A stretch of 64,000 bases of DNA from Ruminococcus sp. OA3 (GCF_022440845.1 NZ_JAKNTO010000001.1:1860001-1924000), one strand, 5' to 3'; counted from the stretch's first letter, positions 1 through 13,125 are shown. Numbers and translations: made by a program. The notes: a model not told the origin generated them from the sequence alone.

Positions 1-264
1 GAAAGAAACGGGATATTCGTATATGAGTCAGTTCCGGGAACGACAGTGACGAATCTGATGTTGCAGGAAAACGGCATGGAGTTTTTTGTGGAAGGGGCGG
101 AAGACGCACAGATCACGGTTGAGATGGAGGCTGATACGGAATATGGTATCATTCTGGACGGCAAAGAAATCGACCGGATTAAGACGAACCTTGGCGGAAA
201 ACTTTCCTTCAGTGTGGAACTTGCAGAGGTTGACAGAGTATCGGTGAAGATTGAAAAGGTATGA
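1..264 (+). CDS. C-terminal part of an unidentified protein ('endosialidase'-annotated Lachnospiraceae type)
   Basis: The frame is open from the first base to the TGA at 262-264, so only the last 87 residues are present and the start lies outside the window. An internal GTG at 46 is probably not the real start. The visible part is acidic and looks like beta-sheet, with no Cys, no membrane segment and no catalytic motif. From memory it resembles short Lachnospiraceae proteins annotated as endosialidase; that label is weak and says nothing reliable about function. A strong terminator follows directly, so it ends a transcription unit before radA. Confidence 0.5.
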   Translation, partial: ERNGIFVYESVPGTTVTNLMLQENGMEFFVEGAEDAQITVEMEADTEYGIILDGKEIDRIKTNLGGKLSFSVELAEVDRVSVKIEKV

Positions 265-287
265 TCAATAAATAAAAGAGGGTTACG

Positions 288-316
288 GGGCTGTTGTGAA
301 TGCAACAGCCCTTTTT
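288..316 (+). terminator. Rho-independent terminator before radA
   Basis: A perfect 9-bp stem (GGGCTGTTG 288-296 with CAACAGCCC 303-311), a 6-nt loop and five T. It lies across an in-frame GTG at 296, which argues that radA starts further down at 347. Confidence 0.85.
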
Positions 317-346
317 GGAGCGATATGGAAACGGAGAGGAAAGGGT

Positions 347-1708
347 ATGGCGAAAGCGAGAAAGACAATATTTTTCTGTCAAAACTGTGGATATGAATCC
401 GCGAAATGGATGGGACAGTGTCCCGGGTGCAGGGAGTGGAATACATTAGTGGAAGAACCGGTGGCGGAACGGACCTCCGGAAAAACGGCTGGCAGAAGGA
501 ATCATGTGGAGCCGGTACAGCTGTCACGGATTCAGACAGAAACGGAAGAACGCCTTCACACTAAAATCGGAGAGCTGGACAGGGTTCTCGGAGGAGGAAT
601 CGTACAGGGCTCGATGACGCTTGTGGGCGGAGACCCGGGAATCGGCAAGTCAACACTGCTCCTTCAGGTATGCAGGCAGATTGCTGAACAGCAAAAGAAA
701 GTATTGTACATTTCGGGTGAGGAGTCTCTGGCACAGATTAAACTGCGTGCACAGAGAATCGGCAGCTTTAATGAATATATGCTTCTGCTGTGTGAGACAA
801 ACCTGACGGATATCAGGAGCACTGTGGAACAGCAGAAACCGGATGTACTGATTATTGACTCCATTCAGACAATGTACGATGAGGAGGTGAGTTCAGCTCC
901 GGGCAGTGTTTCACAGGTTCGTGAATCGACGGCTGCACTGATGCAGATCGCGAAAGGGATGGGTGTTTCTGTTTTTATCGTCGGGCATGTGACGAAGGAT
1001 GGAAATGTGGCTGGTCCGAGGGTGCTGGAACATATGGTTGATACTGTCTTATATTTTGAAGGTGACCGCCACGCTTCCTACCGTATTTTGCGCAGTGTGA
1101 AAAACCGTTTTGGTTCAACGAATGAAATCGGAGTATTTGAGATGTGTTCGACAGGTCTCGCAGAGGTGAAAAATCCTTCGGAGTTCATGCTGAACGGGAA
1201 ACCTGAGGGAGCATCGGGGTCTGTAGTAGCATGTTCCATGGAGGGGACCAGACCGATACTGATTGAAGTTCAGGCACTGGTTTGCAGGAGTAATTTTGGA
1301 ATACCAAGAAGGACAGCTGCGGGAACGGATTTTAACCGCGTGAACCTTTTGATGGCTGTTCTGGAAAAGCGGGGCGGCATGAACCTTTCTGACAGTGATG
1401 CATATGTCAATATAGCCGGAGGGATCAAGATGACAGAGCCGGCGATCGATCTTGGAATTCTTCTTGCGATTGCTTCGAGTTATCGTGACATTGTGATTCC
1501 GGAAAGCGTAGTTGCTTTTGGTGAGGTAGGACTGAGTGGGGAAGTCCGCGCTGTCAGCATGGCGCCACAGAGAGTACAGGAGGCTAAAAAACTTGGATTT
1601 GAGACGGTAATCCTGCCCAAAGTGTGCAGGGCGGCAGTGAAAGAAGTATCAGGGTTACGCCTGATCTTTGTGGAGAATATAAAAGATGCAATATCTGCCA
1701 TAAAATAA
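347..1708 (+). CDS. radA: DNA repair protein RadA (Sms)
   Basis: RadA is a RecA-like ATPase that helps process recombination intermediates in the cytoplasm. The 453-residue protein has the family order: an N-terminal zinc finger with Cys 11, 14, 25 and 28 (CQNCG...CPGC), a Walker A loop GGDPGIGKST near residue 94, a Walker B stretch VLIIDS, the RadA signature KNRFG near residue 251, and a C-terminal Lon-like domain. Length is normal. The frame is open back to a GTG at 296, but that codon sits in a terminator hairpin, while the ATG at 347 has GGAGAGG at 333-339. It forms its own transcription unit; the next gene has a separate promoter. Confidence 0.96.
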   Translation: MAKARKTIFFCQNCGYESAKWMGQCPGCREWNTLVEEPVAERTSGKTAGRRNHVEPVQLSRIQTETEERLHTKIGELDRVLGGGIVQGSMTLVGGDPGIGKSTLLLQVCRQIAEQQKKVLYISGEESLAQIKLRAQRIGSFNEYMLLLCETNLTDIRSTVEQQKPDVLIIDSIQTMYDEEVSSAPGSVSQVRESTAALMQIAKGMGVSVFIVGHVTKDGNVAGPRVLEHMVDTVLYFEGDRHASYRILRSVKNRFGSTNEIGVFEMCSTGLAEVKNPSEFMLNGKPEGASGSVVACSMEGTRPILIEVQALVCRSNFGIPRRTAAGTDFNRVNLLMAVLEKRGGMNLSDSDAYVNIAGGIKMTEPAIDLGILLAIASSYRDIVIPESVVAFGEVGLSGEVRAVSMAPQRVQEAKKLGFETVILPKVCRAAVKEVSGLRLIFVENIKDAISAIK

Positions 1709-1710
1709 AC

Positions 1711-1739
1711 TTGACTAAAAAGGTTAAGAATGGTAAAAT
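1711..1739 (+). promoter_or_regulatory. Promoter of the cooS operon
   Basis: TTGACT (1711-1716), a 17-bp spacer, then TAAAAT (1734-1739), just after the radA stop and about 75 bp upstream of the cooS start. The match to a housekeeping sigma-A promoter is good. Confidence 0.7.
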
Positions 1740-1800
1740 ACAAACATCAGCTGACTAGCAGTTATTTTTTGAATTGAAAGTGGACAAAAAAAGTTAAGAA
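1713..1800 (+). promoter_or_regulatory. Pair of 18-bp direct repeats in the cooS leader
   Basis: GACTAAAAAGGTTAAGAA at 1713-1730 and GACAAAAAAAGTTAAGAA at 1783-1800 match at 16 of 18 positions, 70 bp apart. The first overlaps the promoter spacer; the second abuts the cooS ribosome binding site (AGGAGG at 1802-1807). They could be operator sites for a regulator of the operon. The protein that would bind is unknown. Confidence 0.45.
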
Positions 1801-1815
1801 ACAGGAGGAATTAAA

Positions 1816-3699
1816 ATGAATCAGTGCTTTGGATGTAATACTTGTAAAAGCGCAGATAAACCGTTAGAGGAATTTATCCGCAGCTTGCCAATGGAAACCT
1901 CTCATCACCGTGTGGATACACAGAAAACAAAATGTAATTTTGGGCTTCAGGGTGTCTGTTGCCGTCTGTGTTCCAATGGTCCGTGCCGCATCACACCGAA
2001 ATCACCGCGGGGAATCTGCGGAGCAAATGCTGATACGATCGTGACAAGGAATTTTCTCAGGGCCGTCGCAGCAGGATCAGGGTGTTATATCCATGTGATT
2101 GAAAATACAGCATTGAATTTGAAAAAGACTGCACAGGCGAAGGGTGAATTAAAGGGGTTACATGCACTGAACCGGCTCTGTGAACTGTTCGGAATAACAG
2201 GAAATGACAATTATGAGAAAGCACAGGCAGTTGCGGATGCTGTTCTGACAGATCTCTATAAACCGGAATATGAGAAGATGGAACTCGTTGAAAAGGTTGC
2301 ATATAAGCCGCGTGTTGAGCGCTGGAAAGAGCTTGGCATCATGCCTGGAGGAGCAAAATCTGAGGTGTTCCATGGCGTGGTGAAGACTTCAACTAACCTG
2401 AATTCCGACCCGGTTGACATGCTGGTTGATTGTCTGAAGCTTGGGATATCCACAGGTATCTATGGACTTACCCTGACAAACCTTCTGAACGATGTGCTGC
2501 TTGGTGAACCGGAGCTGCGTATGGCGCCCGTTGGACTGCGTGTGATTGATCCGGATTATATCAATATTATGATCACGGGGCATCAGCATACAATGTTCGT
2601 GGATCTGCAGGAACGTCTGACGAGCAAAGAAGCCGTTGCAAAAGCGCAGGCTGCCGGTGCGAAAGGATTTAAGCTGGTTGGATGTACCTGTGTGGGTCAG
2701 GATCTGCAGCTTCGCGGGAGTCATTATACAGAAGTGTTTGACGGTCATGCAGGAAATAATTATACGAGCGAAGCGGTATTGGCAACTGGAGCGATCGATG
2801 CGGTGTTGTCTGAATTTAACTGTACACTTCCAGGCATCGAGCCAATTTGCGAAGAACTGAAGATCAAACAGATCTGCCTGGATGACGTGGCGAAAAAGGC
2901 GAATGCAGAATACATACCGTTTGATTTTGAAAACAGAGAGAACTTAAGTGACACGATCATTGATAAGATTGTGGATGCGTACAAAGAGCGTCGGGCAGGC
3001 GTGAAACTTGATCTGATGAAAGATCATGGAAATGATCATTCTCTTACCGGTGTTAGTGAGGGTTCACTGAAAGGATTTCTGGGAGGAACCTGGAAACCTT
3101 TGATCGATCTGATTGTATCGGGCGATATCAAAGGGATCGCAGGCGTTGTGGGATGCTCGAATCTGACAGCCGGTGGTCATGATGTACTGAGCGTGGAGCT
3201 CACGAAAGAATTGATTGCAAAAGACATTATTGTCCTGACAGCAGGATGTTCATCGGGGGGGATCGAGAACTGTGGCCTGATGACACCGGAAGCAGCCGAA
3301 CTTGCAGGACCGAAACTGAGAGCAGTCTGTAAGAAACTCGGGATTCCCCCGGTTCTCAATTTCGGCCCATGTCTGGCAATTGGTCGTCTGGAGATCGTTG
3401 CAACTGAGATCGCAGCTGAACTCGGTGTAGATCTTCCACAGCTTCCGCTTGTGCTCTCGGCACCACAGTGGCTGGAAGAACAGGCACTGGCAGACGGCTC
3501 ATTCGGTCTTGCGCTCGGCCTGCCGCTCCATTTGGGACTTCCTCCGTTTGTCACCGGAAGTGAAGTGGCGGTTAAGGTTTTGACAGAGGATATGAAGCAG
3601 CTGACCGGCGGACAGGTGATCATCAATTCTGATGCGGCACAGAGTGCAGAGATTCTCGACGAGATTATTCAGGAGAGACGTACCGCCCTGAATATTTAG
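1816..3699 (+). CDS. cooS: Anaerobic CO dehydrogenase-like catalytic subunit (CooS family), non-canonical
   Basis: CooS proteins are Ni-Fe-S enzymes that interconvert CO and CO2. This 627-residue protein has the N-terminal B/D-cluster Cys block (CNFGLQGVCCRLCSNGPC). By position it also has the C-cluster ligands His256, Cys292, Cys336 (FNCTLPG), Cys447 (GVVGCSN), Cys478 and Cys519 (FGPC). Two catalytic residues differ from the family: the Lys that binds CO2 (Lys563 of C. hydrogenoformans CODH-II, 37 residues after the last ligand Cys) is Gln556 here, also 37 residues after Cys519; and the first His of the proton relay (AHSDH-type helix) is Tyr91. The N-terminus adds a CFGCNTC cluster. ATG 1816 follows AGGAGG. 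It heads an operon with an iron-sulfur protein and a flavoprotein. Family membership is sure; activity as a CO dehydrogenase is doubtful. Confidence 0.9.
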   Translation: MNQCFGCNTCKSADKPLEEFIRSLPMETSHHRVDTQKTKCNFGLQGVCCRLCSNGPCRITPKSPRGICGANADTIVTRNFLRAVAAGSGCYIHVIENTALNLKKTAQAKGELKGLHALNRLCELFGITGNDNYEKAQAVADAVLTDLYKPEYEKMELVEKVAYKPRVERWKELGIMPGGAKSEVFHGVVKTSTNLNSDPVDMLVDCLKLGISTGIYGLTLTNLLNDVLLGEPELRMAPVGLRVIDPDYINIMITGHQHTMFVDLQERLTSKEAVAKAQAAGAKGFKLVGCTCVGQDLQLRGSHYTEVFDGHAGNNYTSEAVLATGAIDAVLSEFNCTLPGIEPICEELKIKQICLDDVAKKANAEYIPFDFENRENLSDTIIDKIVDAYKERRAGVKLDLMKDHGNDHSLTGVSEGSLKGFLGGTWKPLIDLIVSGDIKGIAGVVGCSNLTAGGHDVLSVELTKELIAKDIIVLTAGCSSGGIENCGLMTPEAAELAGPKLRAVCKKLGIPPVLNFGPCLAIGRLEIVATEIAAELGVDLPQLPLVLSAPQWLEEQALADGSFGLALGLPLHLGLPPFVTGSEVAVKVLTEDMKQLTGGQVIINSDAAQSAEILDEIIQERRTALNI

Positions 3700-3711
3700 G
3701 AGGGGATGGTT

Positions 3712-4164
3712 ATGAGAAGAATTTTTATTGATGCGGATAAGTGTGATGGATGTCTCAATTGTACGACTGCATGCATGCAGGCACATCGAAAAGACTCCGG
3801 AACGGTTTATGACCTGAAACTTACAGATGTGGAAAATGAATCACGCAATCATGTTGTGATGGAGGCGGTCGGTAGATATCAACCTATCTTCTGCCGGCAC
3901 TGTGATCAGCCGGAATGCGTAATGTCATGTATGAGCGGTGCACTTTCTAAAAATCCGAAGAGCGGCTACGTTCAATATGATGAGCAAAAGTGTGGCTCCT
4001 GTTTTATGTGTGTTATGAATTGTCCGTATGGGGTACTGAAGCCGGATACAAAAACGAAATCCAGGATTTTGAAGTGTGATTTTTGTGCAGATCACGGGGA
4101 AGAACCAAGCTGCGTAAAAGCCTGTCCGACACAGGCAATCTATGTCAGGGAGGTGAAAGAATGA
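3712..4164 (+). CDS. cooF: CooF-like polyferredoxin electron carrier
   Basis: A 150-residue iron-sulfur protein of the CooF/HycB family, which passes electrons between CooS and a partner enzyme. It has four Cys groups: CDGCLNCTTAC, CRHCDQPECVMSC, CGSCFMCVMNC and CDFC...CVKAC. That is 16 ligands, enough for four [4Fe-4S] clusters. An ATG at 3706 touches the ribosome binding site AGGAGGGG (3698-3705), so the ATG at 3712 is the better start. It begins 12 bp after the cooS stop, and its stop overlaps the next start (ATGA), so the three genes are likely translationally coupled. Confidence 0.9.
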   Translation: MRRIFIDADKCDGCLNCTTACMQAHRKDSGTVYDLKLTDVENESRNHVVMEAVGRYQPIFCRHCDQPECVMSCMSGALSKNPKSGYVQYDEQKCGSCFMCVMNCPYGVLKPDTKTKSRILKCDFCADHGEEPSCVKACPTQAIYVREVKE

Positions 4165-5381
4165 GATATGTTATTATCGGAGCAGGGGCTGCAGGAATGA
4201 CGGCGGCCAGGACAATACGGGAATGTGAACCGAATGGGGAGATCGTCGTGATCTCAGAGGATGAACATGTACATTCAAGATGTATGCTGCACAAGTATCT
4301 GAGTCATGAACGTGATGAAGATACATTGAACTTTATGCCCGCGGATTTTTTTGACAGCCAGGATATTACATGGGTAAAGGGATGCAGCGTGGAGAAAATC
4401 GTACCGGAAAGCAAGACACTTTATCTTAACAATGGAGGCCAGGTATCCTATGACCGTCTGTTGATTGCTACAGGGGCAAAGAGTTTTATTCCGCCTGTTG
4501 GGGACTTCCGCAATGCTACCAATGTCTTTGGACTCAGGGATTTAAAAGATGCACAGGACATTGACAACTGCGCCAGAGGAGCAAAAGAAATTCTGATCGT
4601 TGGTTCCGGACTTGTAGGGATGGATGCGGCCTATGCATTTTTAGAACAGGGAATAAAGGTGAATGTGGTAGAGATGGCAGATCGAATTTTGCCGCTCCAA
4701 CTGGACGAGACCGCCGGAAAGGCTTATCGTGAACTGTTTGAGTCAGCAGGGTGCCGTTTTATTCTGGGCAGAAGGGCGTCAGAGACGAAGATGGATGAAA
4801 ACTGCCGTATTACCAGTGTCCTGCTGGATGATGGAACGGAAATATGCTGTGATCTGGTAATCGTAGCAGCTGGCGTCCGTGCGGCGGTCAGATTTCTTAC
4901 GGACAGTGGGATTCAGGTGGAAAGAGCGGTAACAGTCGACGGATGTCTGAAAACCTCGTGCAGTGATATTTATGCAGCAGGCGATGTGGCAGGCCTTTCC
5001 GGAATCTGGCCAAATGCCATGAAGCAGGGACAGACGGCGGCGTATAACATGTGTGGTAAGACGACGTATTATGTTGACCGGTATGCGATGAAAAATACGA
5101 TGAATTTCTTCGGACTGGTCACGTTGTCGATCGGCAATGGCATTGCTGAGGACGGTGATGAGATTTTGGTCAGTGAGGACAGCAAGGGATATAAGAAAGC
5201 CATTGTCCGTGACGGCAGACTGAAAAGCATTTTGCTGCAGGGGAATATTGACTATTCGGGTATTTATCAGTATTTGATTAAAAATGAGGTTTTACTTCCT
5301 GAAGGGAAAGATGTTTTTCAGCTTGACTTTGCAGATTTTTATGGTGTTATGGAAGACGGGCAATATATTTATGCATCCTGA
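4161..5381 (+). CDS. FAD-dependent NAD(P)H oxidoreductase of the cooS operon
   Basis: A 406-residue two-dinucleotide-fold flavoprotein like NADH oxidases and rubredoxin reductases. It starts with the FAD motif GAGAAGMTAA and has a second nucleotide fold (VGSGLVGMDAA, NAD(P)H site) near residue 150, the ATGAK motif, and a C-terminal FAD motif IYAAGDVA. The SRCMLHKYL stretch matches the usual Cys-containing site of this family. The ATG at 4161 overlaps the TGA of the ferredoxin gene; an upstream in-frame ATG at 4083 lies inside that gene and is rejected. The cooS-cooF-flavoprotein order is known from clostridia, and the product would link CooS electrons to NAD(P)H. Confidence 0.88.
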   Translation: MRYVIIGAGAAGMTAARTIRECEPNGEIVVISEDEHVHSRCMLHKYLSHERDEDTLNFMPADFFDSQDITWVKGCSVEKIVPESKTLYLNNGGQVSYDRLLIATGAKSFIPPVGDFRNATNVFGLRDLKDAQDIDNCARGAKEILIVGSGLVGMDAAYAFLEQGIKVNVVEMADRILPLQLDETAGKAYRELFESAGCRFILGRRASETKMDENCRITSVLLDDGTEICCDLVIVAAGVRAAVRFLTDSGIQVERAVTVDGCLKTSCSDIYAAGDVAGLSGIWPNAMKQGQTAAYNMCGKTTYYVDRYAMKNTMNFFGLVTLSIGNGIAEDGDEILVSEDSKGYKKAIVRDGRLKSILLQGNIDYSGIYQYLIKNEVLLPEGKDVFQLDFADFYGVMEDGQYIYAS

Positions 5382-5448
5382 CGACAAGAGTCTGTTTCAA
5401 GTTGGACCTGTTGACAAATCCGTAATTTAGGAACGAAAATAGCATCAT

Positions 5449-5880
5449 TTAGGACAGAGACAAAAGGCTGGCAGAATCCAGTGCTTTCACGCTGCTTTTA
5501 CCAGCCTTTTCATATCCACCGTCTAAAGCAATCTTCTGATAGTTACAAGGCTGGATTTTCAGATGGTTTAAGATGATATCACTTTCTCTTCTTTTCTGTG
5601 CCTCTGGTTCTACATAGCCAGGCATGGAGACAAGCTCCATATCAAGCTCCTGCATATTATCCTTCTGTGGAATGTTCAATCACTTGGAGCGTCTCATTCT
5701 GTATCCGTCTATCTCAAATGGTTTAGTCTTTGACTGGTTTTTGGTAACTCTCTAAAATACCTGACCTGACTTATCCCGTTTTCCGTTTTTCATCTTAGGC
5801 GTTTCGATATAATAGCCTTGTTCCCTGCTCTTTAATATCTGATGATTGATATTGACGACTTCATACCTGAAATCAACGTC
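5449..5880 (-). pseudogene. Decayed Tn916-type tyrosine integrase fragment
   Basis: Reading the minus strand from 5880, one frame gives DVDFRYEVVNINHQILKSRE, then QGYYIETPKMKNGKR, then (after a TAG at 5752-5754) RVTKNQSKTKPFEIDGY. This is the central region of integrases of the Tn916 type (VNINHQ, YYIETPK, KPF-IDGY). A second stop lies near 5680, and the frame then runs open to 5449 through about 76 residues that I do not recognise. The N-terminus and the catalytic C-terminal R..H..R..Y region are missing. The element is dead. Confidence 0.7.
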
Positions 5881-6042
5881 CTAATAAAGTAAGCAAGGTA
5901 TGTGAATGAAAACGGGAGATACACAGTTGTTCAATCGTGGTAAATTCGTTGTAAAATGAATGATTTTTGCAACTTCAAATTCCTTGAAAAAATTGTGTTT
6001 ATGCGGATAATCTTAAATTATATACGAAATTTATTCCTAAAT

Positions 6043-6086
6043 AAAAGAGCAACTTCGACTGCATTGTGAGACGTTTTTGCTCTTTT
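6043..6086 (+). terminator. Terminator-like hairpin upstream of the NlpC/P60 gene
   Basis: AAAAGAGCAA (6043-6052) pairs perfectly with TTGCTCTTTT (6077-6086) around a 24-nt loop. Because of the A and T tracts it could work on either strand. The rest of the 5382-6192 gap holds the integrase remnant and no other gene I can see. Confidence 0.55.
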
Positions 6087-6192
6087 GTCAGTTGGTTTGT
6101 GTTTTGGCTATCGGAAGAAAGATCCAGGCATTATCCTTGCGCTTTCCAGGAAATCGTGAGATGATAGACGCAAAAGAAAAGGAGATTGATGC

Positions 6193-7275
6193 ATGGGAAA
6201 ACGAGCAAGAACCGTGATGCTGACTTTAATGCTCACTTTTACTGCGGCAGTAACTGCAGGGATTCCAGTGCAGGGTGCAGGCTGGCAGCAGAATGATGCA
6301 GGATGGTGGTATCAAAATGTGAACAGCGGATGGCCGGTCAATGAATGGAGAGAAGTCGATAATAAATGGTATTATTTTAACGGCGAAGGTTATCGTGTGT
6401 CAGGCTGGCAGCAGATAGATGGCGGCTGGTATTATTTTGGAAAAGATAATGACGGCAGTTTAAAAGCCAATACCTGGGTGGATGGCTACTATGTGGGGTC
6501 TGATGGGAGGATGCTTACAGCAACCTGGGCTGGAAAGGCTTGGGTTGATGAAACGGGAAAAAAAGACGTATCCGTTAAATATAGTAAGAAGAATCCGATA
6601 AATTCTATTACCCTCTCGAAAACAGAGCTGGTATTGCTCAAAGACAGCACTGCGAATCTGTATGTCACCTGTAGCCCTGCTGATACGACGGACTCTAAAC
6701 TTATCGGCTGGAAGAGTTCTGACCCTGCCGTTGTAACAGTGTCTAAGGGGAAAGTAATGGCACATGCAGAGGGGACAGCGGTGATCACAGCCCGTGTCGG
6801 CCAGAATATAGAACAGTGCAGTGTGACTGTGTATGACCAGCCAGTATGCCAGAGTGCGCTCTCTTTGCTTGGGGGACAGTATATCTGGGGAGGCAACGGA
6901 CCGGAGGATGGTGGTGTGGACTGTTCCGGGCTTCTGATGTATGCTTATACCCAAAATGGCTATGACTTTGGGGCAGATCTAAGTGCGGATAAGTTTGCAG
7001 CCTATGGACAGGAGATCAGCAGAGAGGAGCTTAGGCCGGGTGACGCTATCTGCTGTGTTTATGGTAATGGGAAGTATCAGCATATTCTGCTGTATCTTGG
7101 AAATGATATGGTGGTTGCCTCAGAGTGCGGGGGCCCGACAGTGTGTACAGCAAAACTTGAATGTAATCAGCACGAAAGAGGTACCGTGTGTAACTGCGGG
7201 GTTGTAAAACGTGCACTGAATGAAAGTGATTTACTTGATGCAAAGTTTGTCCGGATGAGCAGCTATGCACTATGA
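6193..7275 (+). CDS. Secreted NlpC/P60 cell-wall hydrolase with wall-binding repeats and a BIG2 domain
   Basis: Residues 1-29 form a signal peptide (cleavage after VQGA). Residues 30 to about 120 are Trp/Tyr-rich repeats of the choline-binding type (GWQQNDAGWWY, GWQQIDGGWYYF), used to hold on to the cell wall. Residues about 136-215 form a bacterial Ig-like BIG2 domain. Residues about 220-345 form an NlpC/P60 peptidase with catalytic Cys244 in DCSG and His297 in QHILLYLG. Such enzymes cut peptidoglycan stem peptides outside the membrane. The start has AAGGAG upstream. It is a single gene with its own terminator. Confidence 0.92.
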   Translation: MGKRARTVMLTLMLTFTAAVTAGIPVQGAGWQQNDAGWWYQNVNSGWPVNEWREVDNKWYYFNGEGYRVSGWQQIDGGWYYFGKDNDGSLKANTWVDGYYVGSDGRMLTATWAGKAWVDETGKKDVSVKYSKKNPINSITLSKTELVLLKDSTANLYVTCSPADTTDSKLIGWKSSDPAVVTVSKGKVMAHAEGTAVITARVGQNIEQCSVTVYDQPVCQSALSLLGGQYIWGGNGPEDGGVDCSGLLMYAYTQNGYDFGADLSADKFAAYGQEISREELRPGDAICCVYGNGKYQHILLYLGNDMVVASECGGPTVCTAKLECNQHERGTVCNCGVVKRALNESDLLDAKFVRMSSYAL

Positions 7276-7283
7276 TAAATACT

Positions 7284-7325
7284 GCGGGCTGACAGGGAAA
7301 TGGTCTTTGTCGGCCCGCGGTTTTT
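7284..7325 (+). terminator. Terminator of the NlpC/P60 gene
   Basis: GCGGGCTGACA (7284-7294) pairs with TGTCGGCCCGC (7308-7318), followed by TTTTT at 7321-7325. From here to 7434 I see only AT-rich DNA before the rRNA promoter. Confidence 0.85.
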
Positions 7326-7453
7326 GCTGCACATATCCGGTAAAGTTACTGCAATTCCGGTGAACGTATTCACAGAGCAAATTGTGCTAAAATAAATAAA
7401 TTGTTGATGAATTTTTGAAAATTAAAAAATTTTGAAAAAAATGGAAAAAAGAG

Positions 7454-7482
7454 TTGACTTATGGGGGGACCCGTGCTATTCT
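7454..7482 (+). promoter_or_regulatory. rRNA operon A promoter
   Basis: TTGACT (7454-7459), a 17-bp spacer, TATTCT (7477-7482), with an A-rich tract just upstream that could act as an UP element. The two rRNA operons become identical at about 7435, so this promoter is shared with operon B. Confidence 0.8.
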
Positions 7483-7529
7483 AATATAGCTGTCGCTGAT
7501 ACAGACAAGCACAGCAAACAACGAACTTT

Positions 7530-7553
7530 GATAACTGAACAGTAAAACACATC
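7530..7553 (+). other. Left arm of the 16S processing stem, operon A
   Basis: This 24-nt leader segment is complementary at 23 of 24 positions to 9311-9334 downstream of 16S. Such a long stem enclosing 16S is the usual RNase III substrate. A boxA-like CTTTGA (7526-7531) overlaps its start. Confidence 0.75.
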
Positions 7554-7658
7554 CTTGAAAATTCTAAAAAAAGAATTTCATTAAATTGACGAAAAGTCAA
7601 AACCAACAGTAAAAGGGATAAGATAGCCAAGAGTTATCTTGAACTGGAACGAACACTT

Positions 7659-9295
<1,637 letters not shown>

Positions 9296-9310
9296 AAGAA
9301 GAAGTAGAGA

Positions 9311-9334
9311 GATGTGTTTTACTGTTGAGTTATC
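9311..9334 (+). other. Right arm of the 16S processing stem, operon A
   Basis: Pairs with 7530-7553 (23 of 24). It sits 20 nt after the 16S end here, but about 140 nt after it in operon B. Confidence 0.75.
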
Positions 9335-9581
9335 GTAAGTAGAGCACTTAAGGAATGCGACCGAAGGGAAGCATGAGTTTCGTGCGAACTTAGTTCGAAG
9401 GAACTGAATGAGGGCGAGCCGTGAGGCGAAGACCGAATTTAGTGAATCGAACTTCCGAAGATAACGCACTGGTGAGGAAAAAAAAGAGCAGCTTACTACA
9501 CAACGTAAGCAGAAGAAGTTCCACTGACGTGGAACAGCTTTCACACTAAGCTCGAAAGGGCCTCGCTAAGTGTTCAAAGCT
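9335..9581 (+). other. 16S-5S spacer, operon A
   Basis: No tRNA gene is present. A block of about 120 nt (about 9336-9459) interrupts a GTTATC/GATAAC hairpin that is intact in operon B. It contains a repeat (9346-9374) also found at 38278-38307. A GTTCCAC/GTGGAAC hairpin and a long symmetric stem (about 9536-9582) precede 5S and probably guide its processing. Confidence 0.6.
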
Positions 9582-9698
9582 TCTGGTGGCGATGCGCTTG
9601 GGGGAAACACCCGTACCCATCCCGAACACGATGGTTAAGACTTAAGCGGCCGATGGTACTGCACTGGTGACGGTGTGGGAGAGTAGGTGGCTGCCAGA
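9582..9698 (+). rRNA. 5S rRNA, operon A (between 16S and 23S)
   Basis: A 117-nt 5S gene with the terminal helix TCTGGTGGC / GCTGCCAGA and the conserved CCCGAACACG and GAGAGTAGG segments. It lies between 16S and 23S, not after 23S. One base differs from the second copy (G9600 against A38500). Confidence 0.95.
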
Positions 9699-10231
9699 CC
9701 ATAAAAAAGTTAATGAATCCGAGCGAGAGCGAAGGATGAATTTAGTTTTTTGGGTCGTTCGCTGAGCAAAGTGAAGCGAACTTCCGATAACTGGTTTTAC
9801 CAGTGATCAGAGAGAACAAAGAAGTTTGTTGTTTCTGATGGCTGATAAAACAGCCGGCGAGACGAAGGCGGACGATGTGAGCGGACATCGGGATCAAAGA
9901 TCCCTCAGTCGTGACATTACATGCCAATACATGAAAGAATCTTTGCACGGACAGGCGAACCTGACCGCACAAACCTTGTTTCCTGTGTTCCCATCAGGGA
10001 AGTGTTTCGCGTATGTACCTTGAAAACCGCATATACGAAAATATCTATATTGATAACATCTCTTATCAGCGAAGCTGATAAGCAAGAAACGTTAGAGATA
10101 GGAAAAGACATCCGAGGAACCACAGGCAGAGATGCATGTGGTGAATCAAACATTGTAAACGCAATGAAACGAAACGCTCGATGCGAAAGCATCGCAAGTA
10201 CCGACTGTTCCAAACGCTATTGGAGCAGGAA
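9699..10231 (+). other. 5S-23S spacer, operon A
   Basis: No tRNA and no gene. The first about 95 bp are unlike operon B; from the ATAACTGGTTTTACCAGTGAT segment onward both operons agree. ACCTTGAAAACCGCATATAC (10017-10036) pairs with 13305-13324 beyond 23S, forming the 23S processing stem; its CTTGAAAAC part resembles a boxA. Confidence 0.7.
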
Positions 10232-13125
<2,894 letters not shown>

